Assembly: GCA_037577475.1 (NCBI GenBank)
Contig: CM075204.1
Location: forward strand, 10,903,855-10,967,854
Length of the DNA: 64,000 nucleotides
Direction: 5' to 3'
Source of the DNA: Chaunax sp. Z400
Taxonomy: Eukaryota; Chordata; Actinopteri; Lophiiformes; Chaunacidae
Shown: positions 11,168 to 20,070 of the stretch, in pieces
Layout of the letters: each line of letters opens with the position of its first letter
Position numbering within the stretch: the first letter of the stretch is position 1
Notes under the pieces: model-generated
Told to the model about the DNA's origin: nothing
The model's database searches: none
What the model saw: only the letters and a program-made list of their open reading frames with translations
Made by a program: the position numbers and the translations under genes

Positions 11168-14100
11168 ATGGATGGGGAGGAAGATGTCTCTCACATGAGT
11201 GAGGATATGGTCAGTGAACCTAATGGCTCCATAGAAAGTAAAAAAAGTGAGGCAAAAGGGACCTGCCTGAAAATTGAGGGACAGGATGGCTATGTGTTCA
11301 AATCCTACAGCATTCACCCTCATGAGACTGTGGATGTAAATTCACCTTCTTGCTCCTCAATAACACTGGATAAAGACTCCCCTACTTCTTTTCATTTATC
11401 TTCTCAGGATGACAAACAGCTAGAGTCAGATCAAGCAAGTGAAACTGACCCAGCTTCTCCCACTCTTTCAAATAAATGCCTAAACACTGATACTGAGGGG
11501 AATATGGAGAGTGAAAAGTATGAAAATGGTAATGAAGAAAGTCAACATATCAAAGAGGAGACTGGGGATGCAAATGGAATGGAGGAGGAAACCCAGGATG
11601 ATGAAAGGCTAGCATTTGGTAGCTCAATTGGCCCTTTTGTAACTAGGGATGGGGATGAGTATAGTAATCTACTAAGTGGATACACAAGCACCCTTTATGA
11701 TGTTGCCATGGATGCTGTCACTCAGAGCCTTTTGTCATCTATGAGGAGTAATATCAACCCTAGAAAAAAATCCCCTGCTTGGAATCATTTCTGCATATCG
11801 CCACGAGACAGTACCAAAGCAATCTGTTTATACTGCATGAAAGAGTTCAGTCGGGGTAAGAATGAGAAAGACCTCAGCACAAGTTGTTTAATGAGGCACG
11901 TACGAAGGGCTCACCCCACTGTGCTTTTACAAGATGGTGCAGACGCAACCTCACTTAATCTAAGTAGCTCTCTTGCAACATCTTTGATACCTCCCTCCCC
12001 AAACTCACCAAAAAATGGAGACTTGACAAATAGCATTACTTCTTCTGCCTCAAAGAACATGTCACCGTCCACGTCCTCAGCTGAAAATTCAGATCTGTCA
12101 TCCAAAGAAGTGTTGCCCAAAGCCGAACCAAAACTTGATCCGTATGCCAAGACTGACACTGTTTGCAGCACGCTCTTATCCTCACATTCCAATGAAAATA
12201 ACCTTGAAGACATCTCAGATGGAGGGCCCGAGCGCCTTCCCGGGACCCCTAAAAACTCAAGTTCACGTCGGCGATCAGCTGTATGGAAACACTTCTACCT
12301 GTCGCCTGCTGACAATTCCAAAGCAGTATGTATCCATTGCATGAATGAATTTAGTAGGGGTAAGAACGGGAAGGATCTAGGGACGAGCTGTCTTATTCGT
12401 CATATGTGGAGGGCCCACAAAGAGGTTGTCATAGAGGAAAATGGACAGGGCAATCACATTCCCCCACCCTACACAAACCCACCCTCACTATTGTCCCGCA
12501 CACAACTACAGGATCCACTGGAAATAAAGAAAGAATCACCCCTTCTTCCATCCTCACCAGAAACCATATCAGATGAATTACCCCAAAACATGGAGGAAAG
12601 CATGGATATAAAAGAGGAATCTGATGAAATGATACATCTGTCAGGGCAGGAGTCCTCTCTTAATCTCTCCTTCAAAACTCAGGGGGAGGATACACCCTTA
12701 ACGTCCTCACCATGCGACCTTTCTGAGGGCCCCAGCCTCAATCACGATCATTCAGTTTTCCAGCAAAATAAGAAAATCATGAAACGGGTGAAATCTGAAG
12801 TGTGGCACCATTTCATAGTGTCTCCAGTTGACCAGTTAAAAGCACTGTGCCGTTACTGTCCATGTGTCATCAGTCGGGGGAAACGGGGTGACTTTGGTAC
12901 AAGCTGTCTGATGAGGCATCTTATGAGACGTCACCCAGACGTCCTCAAAAACCAAAAAAGCACAGATGAAAAGGAATCCTCCCCTCATCCCTACACCAAT
13001 CTCACAGTGACAGACACAGTTTCAACCAAAGAAACTGAGAGTCCTGCCAGTCAGAAAAAGCCACAAACCCTGCCTGTTTTCAGCAAAAAGACGTCAAAAC
13101 TGTGGAACCATTTCTCCATATCACCTGCTGATCCCACAAAGGTGGTTTGTTTGCACTGTAGCCGCACAATTAGCAGAGGCAAAAAAACTACAAACCTCGG
13201 CACAAGCTGCCTCTTCAGACACATGCAGAGGTTTCATGGACATGTTCTTGAAAGTAACAATTCTATCTCAGGTGATGTGCCGTCTGCTGAAATTCACGTT
13301 AAACAAGAGCTCATGGACACCTCTGTTTATGAGACGGAACAGAAAAAGTTTGATGAGCAACACCCGGTTGCCAAAAAAATAACCAAACTTATTGCAGAAA
13401 TGCTCGCACTGGATCTTCAGCCATCAGCTATGGTGGAGAATACTGGACTGAACAGACTACTCGAGTACCTCCAGCCTCAGTATTCTCTACCATCTTCCTC
13501 TTACTTTACCAGCACTGCCATACCAGATATGTACGAAAGGGTGAAGGATGTTGTGCTGACACACCTGAAAGAGGCTGAAGGTGGTGTTGTCCATTTCACA
13601 ACTAGTATTTGGGTCAGTAGCCAGACAAGGGAATACCTGACACTTAGTGCCCACTGGGCAACGTACGAGTCAAGTGTCAGACCCCAGGGTCAGGACTTTC
13701 ACTGCTCTGCTCTCCTCAGTGTCTCACAAATAGACTGTGATCACGATATGCATGCCATCCCAAAACAGCTTGAGTATCTGTGGGATTCTTGGATCACCTC
13801 ATCAGGGCTGAAAAAGGGGTTCACTGTAACTGATAACAGCACTATCAGAAACACCTTGGAGGACCATGGCCATGTCACCATGCAGTGTTTTGGACACACT
13901 ATAGACCTCATCGTTAGTGAAGCCATAAAGAGCCAGAGGATGGTTCAGAACCTTCTGAGTATTGCACGAAAGATCTGTGAACGTGTGCACCGCTCGGCAA
14001 AGGCCAAGGAGAAGCTAGCTGAGCTCCAGAGGGCCCACCAGCTGCCAGAGAACCAACTGATCCAGGATGTTCCTTCAAAGTGGAGGACCTCCTTTTTCAT

Positions 14101-14944
14101 GCTGGAGCGGCTGGTGGAACAGAGGAAAGCCATCGATGAGATGTCTATTGAGTGCAATTTCAGGGAAATGATCAGCTGCGATCAGTGGGAGGTGATGTTA
14201 TCGGTCTGCAATGCACTGAAACCTTTCGAAGTCGCCTACAGGGAGATGAGCAACCGCACTGCCACTCTGGGACAAGTCATACCACTCATTCACATCCTCA
14301 ATAGAAAGATAGACCTGCTCTTTGATGAAACTGTGGGGATAGACAACATGCTCAGGTCTCTAAAGGAAGCCATGGTGAGCAGAATGTCCGCAACTCTACA
14401 TGACCCAAAATACACCTGGGCGACCATGCTGGATCCGCGATACAAGACTTCATTGTTCACAGAGGAAGAAGCTGAGCAATGTAAACAAGATTTAATCCAG
14501 GAGCTTGACTCTTCCTCTTCTACCTCAGTAGCAGTTAAGTCTCCACTGCCCAATGGCTGCAATGAGGCCCCCGCTTCATCCAAAAATTCCCACACCAACA
14601 AGGACAACCTCTGGTCCCTGATGGCTGACATCCGACAAAAGATAAAACATGAGGAGAAGCCGAAGTCCTCAGAACTGGCAGTGCTGGAGTACCTTGAGGA
14701 AGACATACTTGATCAAAGCTGTGACCCCCTCGACTATTGGAACCTGAAAAAGTTCCTGTGGCCTGAACTTGCCAAAGTAGCTGCCCGTTATGTGGGCTGC
14801 CCTCCCAGCATTGTCCCAGCAGAGACACTGTTCAGCACAGCTAGTGTCAACTGTACCCTTAATCAGCCCAGACCTTTACTGGAAAACATGGAGGGTCTGC
14901 TGTTCCTCAAGGTCAACCTCCCATTGATTTATTTTCAGTACTGA
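11168..14944 (+). CDS. zbed4: zbed4, four-BED zinc finger domesticated hAT transposase
   Basis: An uninterrupted frame of 1258 codons opens at a perfect Kozak ATG (ACCATGG). Four BED zinc fingers begin at Trp205, Trp373, Trp546 and Trp646. Each has a W-x-H-F core, a C-x2-C pair and a C-x4-H-x4/5-H ending, for example CLYCMKEFSRGK with TSCLMRHVRRAH. The C-terminal half is a hAT transposase-derived body with VTDNST, CFGHTIDLIV and a closing dimerisation region (CPPSIVPAETLFSTAS). The human protein, as I recall it, is about 1170 residues with the same order. It is a nuclear DNA-binding protein thought to regulate transcription. No terminal inverted repeats flank the frame, and it sits in a conserved gene block, so this is a host gene rather than a live transposon. 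The coding region has no intron. Confidence 0.95.
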   Translation: MDGEEDVSHMSEDMVSEPNGSIESKKSEAKGTCLKIEGQDGYVFKSYSIHPHETVDVNSPSCSSITLDKDSPTSFHLSSQDDKQLESDQASETDPASPTLSNKCLNTDTEGNMESEKYENGNEESQHIKEETGDANGMEEETQDDERLAFGSSIGPFVTRDGDEYSNLLSGYTSTLYDVAMDAVTQSLLSSMRSNINPRKKSPAWNHFCISPRDSTKAICLYCMKEFSRGKNEKDLSTSCLMRHVRRAHPTVLLQDGADATSLNLSSSLATSLIPPSPNSPKNGDLTNSITSSASKNMSPSTSSAENSDLSSKEVLPKAEPKLDPYAKTDTVCSTLLSSHSNENNLEDISDGGPERLPGTPKNSSSRRRSAVWKHFYLSPADNSKAVCIHCMNEFSRGKNGKDLGTSCLIRHMWRAHKEVVIEENGQGNHIPPPYTNPPSLLSRTQLQDPLEIKKESPLLPSSPETISDELPQNMEESMDIKEESDEMIHLSGQESSLNLSFKTQGEDTPLTSSPCDLSEGPSLNHDHSVFQQNKKIMKRVKSEVWHHFIVSPVDQLKALCRYCPCVISRGKRGDFGTSCLMRHLMRRHPDVLKNQKSTDEKESSPHPYTNLTVTDTVSTKETESPASQKKPQTLPVFSKKTSKLWNHFSISPADPTKVVCLHCSRTISRGKKTTNLGTSCLFRHMQRFHGHVLESNNSISGDVPSAEIHVKQELMDTSVYETEQKKFDEQHPVAKKITKLIAEMLALDLQPSAMVENTGLNRLLEYLQPQYSLPSSSYFTSTAIPDMYERVKDVVLTHLKEAEGGVVHFTTSIWVSSQTREYLTLSAHWATYESSVRPQGQDFHCSALLSVSQIDCDHDMHAIPKQLEYLWDSWITSSGLKKGFTVTDNSTIRNTLEDHGHVTMQCFGHTIDLIVSEAIKSQRMVQNLLSIARKICERVHRSAKAKEKLAELQRAHQLPENQLIQDVPSKWRTSFFMLERLVEQRKAIDEMSIECNFREMISCDQWEVMLSVCNALKPFEVAYREMSNRTATLGQVIPLIHILNRKIDLLFDETVGIDNMLRSLKEAMVSRMSATLHDPKYTWATMLDPRYKTSLFTEEEAEQCKQDLIQELDSSSSTSVAVKSPLPNGCNEAPASSKNSHTNKDNLWSLMADIRQKIKHEEKPKSSELAVLEYLEEDILDQSCDPLDYWNLKKFLWPELAKVAARYVGCPPSIVPAETLFSTASVNCTLNQPRPLLENMEGLLFLKVNLPLIYFQY

Positions 14945-15750
14945 TTATTGCTGACCGTTAACTTGAAAACCCTTTGTTAAGGACCAAGTTGCATAGCTGT
15001 GAAATCGGGGTTTTCTGGCGGGCAAAATGTAAAATATCAATACACTGATTCTCAATGCAAAGGCCGGATTTGGAGGTTTTATTGTATTCTGTGTACTACT
15101 GTTAAACACTTTGGAGCTGTTATGAAAAGTCTCAGTCTAAAGTGTATCAGGGAGGGAGGGTTTTTCTAGCTGTAGGGGTTGGTGTTCATGTGTTTGCTTG
15201 TAAATCGATGTTTTTGTTTTCCGTGTCTACTCTCTCCTTGTGCCTTATCCAAAACTACTTCAGGTCAGAATGCTGTAAATATTTTTTGTTAAATTGCTCA
15301 GATCATGTCAGGATGCTTTTTGATTATTATTAAACATAGATGCAGAGTTGTTTTCCGAATGGAAAACATGGCCCAAAAATAAATGCTGTGACTGAAAGAT
15401 ATTTAAAGTTAATGTTATTTAATTTTCATTGTGAATTTGTGGCTCTTGGTACTGTCGTTTAGAAATAGATCTTTTTTAACTTCCTTAAATGTTTTTAAGA
15501 TAAGATGATGTATAGTATTGCTGTATTTTCAGAATGAGTTTGTTTGGAATATACAAATTTGTCTCTTAAGCACAATTTAAGTTTATGTCCTGGGATTAAA
15601 TTATGGGTTTATTATTTAGTAAAACAATGTACTGTACATTTTTATATTAAATGAATTCTGAACCTAATTTGATAAATGTTTTAGCATTGAGACTGGAACC
15701 ATGCAAATTTTGTGGTCACTTGTAAATAAAGGTTTTCCTTATGCAATACT
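14945..15750 (+). other. zbed4: zbed4 3' UTR with poly(A) signals
   Basis: AATAAA occurs at 15377-15382 (from CCAAAAATAAATGC) and at 15725-15730. The second is followed about 20 bp later by a likely cleavage region. It faces an alg12 AATAAA on the other strand at 15765-15760, so the two transcripts probably end within tens of bases of each other. Confidence 0.7.
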
Positions 15751-15759
15751 GCAGAGGGT

Positions 15760-15765
15760 TTTATT
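15760..15765 (-). terminator. alg12: candidate alg12 poly(A) signal AATAAA
   Basis: AATAAA on the minus strand at 15765-15760, with another at 15863-15858, both downstream of the alg12 stop at 16212. Which one is used cannot be told from sequence. Confidence 0.45.
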
Positions 15766-16211
15766 GGTTGTCAATTAGAGGCTTTAATGTTCAGATCAGT
15801 GTCATCTGTTGGTTTAAAGTCCAGTTCAGGAATACGGTTTCTTCTAGTCAGTTTTAGTTTATTCATCTAAAACAAAATCCATCCACAAAGTAAAAAGATC
15901 ACAGCCTGAGGGGGGGGGGGAGATACAAACCTGTCTGTAGAAGATGAAATTGTTCCCTGCAAAAATCATCAAATGTTGTCCTTAGCATGAGAGTAGAGAA
16001 CCATTAAAACATTTTAAACATCAGAAAAGGTTCATCACTATTCAGTGAAACAGTTCTCTCTTTGGTCAGCACATATCAGCTGTTGAATCACAGTCAAATG
16101 TGACCGGTGATTCATGTGTTGCTCTTATCTCGTTCCAATCCAACCAATGAGAACATTTTGGTCACTAAGAAAATACAGACCCCTTAATGCTACACATCAT
16201 TCCTATTAATA

Positions 16212-19200
16212 TCACTCCTTTGGTTGCCCAGCATCAGTCTTTCTCTCCATTAGTACAGTTTTTCTCTCCAAGTTCACCCTGACTGGAGGGAACTGGAACA
16301 CGTTGAAGGCAATGTTGCCGTAACCTTCTATGAAGGCCAGAGGCTCATGAGTTTCCCGGAGCAGCTGCATCTTGGTGACATTCGCCTCCATCAGTAGGTG
16401 TGAGTACATTTTGATGTCAGGATGTGTGAGGCTCAGGTCCTCATGTTTGTCATATCTGTTAAAAAAAAACGAAGTTCAAAAGGGATTATTTTGTGTGCTT
16501 TTGCTGGACAAATGTTGGTTCTAACCGATGAAAAAAACACTAACCTCCAGTTTCTGTTCTGCTCCAAGAAACGAGAAACTCCAGTTTCAGCAGCAAAAGT
16601 GTCAATGTGAACAAAGACATCTGAGGGCACAAAGACATTGTACAAGTGTTCTAAGAGCAAAGCTTTTCATGCCAACATTGTTTTTGCAAATATTCAAATA
16701 AAATTTAGATTAGATGAGATAAGTGTACTACATAGAAAACAAAAACTAAAAGGCGATCTAAAGAGACCCCCAACAATTAATGCCCTATGCACACACAATT
16801 CTCAGTTATTAAATCTTAAGTATTGATTTAAATGTGGGAATTACTAGTTTTCCTGGTCATTTTTGTGTAAGAAGCAAAGAAAAGAGCTGAAAGTGATTCC
16901 AACCTTCTGTGACTGGCAAGATCCGGTGTAGTTCCTGCATTCCTCGGCCCCCTGGGTAATTGTGGTGGGAAACATAGAGACAAATGCTAGAGTACGCTGC
17001 ATTGGTCAACAGCTGGCCAACCACGACTGCAGAGCCCACTTTATACATCCAGGATTTCTGGTAGTTGCATAAACTAAAGTACAAAGAGCACAAAGTGAGC
17101 AATAGCCTTTGCATTGGCTCATAAAAGAGCTGCTTATATCACACACTTAGAGTATAATGGCACTTAGGTCTTTATCTGTATCTGTTCCTGCAGGAACAGG
17201 ATTTATGACCTCCCAGATTGGGGCCGACACCGGTTTTATTAGATCTAGCACCTCCTCTCTTTTGTCACCATCAAAATTCGTGAAATTTTGTGCAATATTT
17301 TATATGAAACATATTAGAATATATACATATATATTCTCATTCTTTCATTTGAAATCATTTGTAAATTGCTTGTATAAATCTGATTTTTTTTTTTTAAAAC
17401 AGTAAGAGATCAGGTCATGCAGTGACATTTGAAATCATCACGAGTCAACGTTGCTGCAATTGTGATTAGGATACACAAGTCTGTCGATGTATAAAATATT
17501 TTGGCACACGATTACTGTAAGCCTCACAGCTTAGGGAGGGGCTGTTAGTGCTGTGAAATGAGTATGGCTATATTAGCATATGCATGACGCCATCCATAAT
17601 CAAGGAATCAAGGTGACGTATTAGTACTAGACCTTCATCAGGCAAAATGATGCCTTTTGACTGATGATCTAGAACCAAAACATAGCAAATGAAAGTAATT
17701 CGGCAAGATAGTCAGTGTGTGGGAATTCTTTTTGCAAGCAAGAAATAATCAGCATCTACCTGTTAAGCCCTATGTACATACAGCATATTGCTGTTTGCAA
17801 GACTTTCTCAATCTTCCAAATAATGTCTGTATTATGTATGATCATATTTGTCATATTAATTTCCTTTGTACTTGAATGTTAGCATTGCGTAAATATGTTA
17901 GAACTCACATGAAGGAACAGCCTCGGGCAGCCACCAAGCTGAGCACAGGGAAAGTGTACATGATGAAACGCATCTCTTTGTGGGGTAGCAGTGAGTATAT
18001 GACAATGAAACCCACAGCGGGTAACAGCAGCATCCTCATTCGCTTGTCAAAGAGGCCAAGGGGGACGAAGAGCAGCGTGCAGCCCAGGGCACGGGGCACA
18101 GCGGAGTAGAAGTACCACAGGAAGGGAGAGGTTTACTGGGGAGAGGAGTCAAGAAGAACTGGGGGTGGAAATCATTCTTGGTGATTTTCCGTGATAGTAA
18201 ATTAACAAGAAGTTAGTTAAACATTCGTGGGATTACACTTGAGTAAATGAAAGGATATTCCCCAGTTGGAACTTTTGTTTAGAAAAGTGTTGTACCACAA
18301 AACCTGACCTTCAGGCCACAAAAACTTCCTCCAAAAGAAGCTGTCGACAGACACCGTCAGAGCTGTAAAATACAAAGCAATTGAAGCAAGAAACGGTGTT
18401 GACATTTTATTATTTACTGAGTATGTGCTAGTCACATACGATGCATCAACTACTCACCCAGTGACAGGATTCCAGCAGGAACAGCATAGTGAAGCAGATG
18501 TAGCAGTCCCAGCCTCCTGCTCATCAGTGATATCAGTAACATGAGACCCAAGAAGATGCAGAGCTCTGACCGAAACACAATGATGGCTAAAGCGGAGAGG
18601 CTGATGAACCGGCCGCATTTCTGAGCCATCCAAGACGTGAACGCTAACAGAACTGAGAAGAAAAGATGTGCGCCATCATGTCATTAGAATATTTACTCAC
18701 AAAAATGAAAAATGAATCCAGAGTCTCAAGATTGTGATGTTTGCTGGCAATGTGTCTTACCTATTGGAAGTGCAAATACGTTAGGGAGCGTCCGGGTGCT
18801 GTAGAACATTAGGTGAAACTGTGAAGCACATGAGAGACAGAAGAGAGTGGCAACTGTAGAGCCAAACTGCCTCCTCACCTCCCTCTGCATGTGCCACAGT
18901 GCAGCGATAACACATACTCCCAGAGAAGCTCGGACTGCATACAGCACATTGAGAGAACGCATTTGTTGAAACGCATGAAAGTATATAGCATAAAAATATA
19001 ACAAGTAAACTACTGGCTTTACCTGTCAGCTGTGTGTAGAATTTTGGTGCATCCAGCAGAGACGACAGAAACACAACAGGGGAGCAGAGCATGGAGAGAA
19101 ACAAGGGGCCGAGGAAAGTCCGTGGTACCACGCCAGGGAACTCATGATGGTCATACTGTAAGACAGAACAGGCCCTAGTCTCAGCACCACTATACAGACA

Positions 19201-19567
19201 TTTCTCATGTGTATTTATTGATATTAATCATGGCGTTGTATTGCATTAATCAAATCAAAAATGTTATGGAATTTTATATTTAAACACATTTCCCACTCCT
19301 CGAAATCGCAAAAGCTTGATTTTAAAATAACAATCATTGCATTCACTGGTGCAGTACATAGTTAACACAAATAAAGGACCCGTTTACCTTGTCCAAGTTA
19401 AGTCTGTGGTACAGAATGTCGTGCGCCGCTTGTAAATTAAAACTCTCCTCAACCTTAGTAAATGGACAAATCAATAAATGCAAGAGCGCCACAGCTATTA
19501 ATAAAAACAGCAGTGGTAGCCCCAAAACATTCCTCTTTTCAGCCATGACAGCTGAGAGATCGATCAT
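16212..19567 (-). CDS. alg12: alg12, dolichyl-P-Man: Man7GlcNAc2-PP-Dol alpha-1,6-mannosyltransferase
   Basis: Family GT22 ER membrane enzyme that adds the eighth mannose to the lipid-linked N-glycan precursor. Exons: 19567-19388, 19155-19023, 18934-18761, 18652-18458, 18362-18259, 18132-17909, 17073-16904, 16620-16545, 16455-16212. They sum to 1500 nt, or 499 residues plus stop (human about 488). Landmarks are VEESFNLQAAHD near the N-terminus (GT22 acidic motif after the first membrane segment), YDHHEFPGVVPRT, YSTRTLPN, FRSELC, WPEGQVLWYN, WYFYSAVPRALG, LLPHKEMRF and HHNYPGGRG, plus many hydrophobic segments. The first ATG gives MIDLSAV; a second at 19546 (MAEKRN, GTCATGG) is also plausible. 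Intron 5 has unusual ends (separate entry). It is divergent from creld2 and convergent with zbed4. Confidence 0.96.
18133..18258 (-). other. alg12: alg12 intron 5, U12-type with AT-AA ends
   Basis: The transcript reads TGG GGA then ATATCCTTTC, a perfect U12-type AT-AC donor, at 18258. Near the other end is TTCTTGAC (18155-18148), close to the U12 branch consensus, followed by CCCCAG TAA and then ACC TCT CCC TTC. The AG at 18137-18136 cannot be the acceptor: it is followed at once by an in-frame TAA. Ending at AC (18131) breaks the frame. Ending at AA (18134-18133) restores NWG-TSP-FLWYFY, which agrees with the conserved GT22 segment. The intron is 126 nt. Confidence 0.75.
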
Positions 19568-20070
19568 TTCCGGTCAACACCGGAAACGAACTGTGTTTTT
19601 TTCATGTTTTCAAATCGCAAAGAATTTATTTTTCTAGTGGTATTCTAAATATATTGTTTGAAATCTTTACCAAAGGCGACACTTGTAAAGAAAATTGAAT
19701 TTCTTTTGAACACTACTACTAAAATTCCTGAAATTTCCACGTGGGGAAGGACTTCTTTGTCCCGCGCGTGGCGGCTTATGATTGGCTGTATATTTGATTG
19801 ACAGGTAATCCGAGCAAATCAGCGCAAGCCACAATGCGGCTAAGGGGCTGACGCGGAAATCTAAAACCACATCATTCTTTTCTACACCCGGCATGTAAAT
19901 ACTGCATTGTAACGCTTTGCATAGATAACGCTATCTTATACTTAATGTTAAGGAAAGCCCATTTAGATGTGTGCGAACAGTGCAGCACTTTAATATTAGT
20001 TGAACGCTTGCTTGCGAGGGGCTAAAGCGATACTCTTGACATGAAAGTGTGTCGGAATTGATCGGCTGAG
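19568..20070. promoter_or_regulatory. bidirectional alg12/creld2 promoter
   Basis: Only 503 bp separate the two start codons. The region holds a perfect ERSE at 19767-19785, a CCACGTGG palindrome (E-box CACGTG at 19738-19743), GC-rich patches such as CCCGCGCG, and TGACGCGG near 19850, one base from the UPRE TGACGTGG. The mouse ALG12-CRELD2 pair is known to share an ER-stress-responsive bidirectional promoter. TATA boxes are not obvious. Confidence 0.85.
19767..19785 (-). promoter_or_regulatory. ER stress response element (ERSE-I)
   Basis: The plus strand reads CGTGG, nine bases, ATTGG. On the minus strand that is CCAAT-N9-CCACG with exact spacing and GC-rich tail, the NF-Y plus ATF6/XBP1 site. 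It is about 200 bp from the alg12 ATG and about 285 bp from the creld2 ATG. Confidence 0.9.

Noticed and set aside
18133..18140. Ordinary AG acceptor for alg12 intron 5 (CCCCAG)
   Set aside because: In the required frame the first codon would be TAA, truncating the enzyme before WYFYSAVPR.
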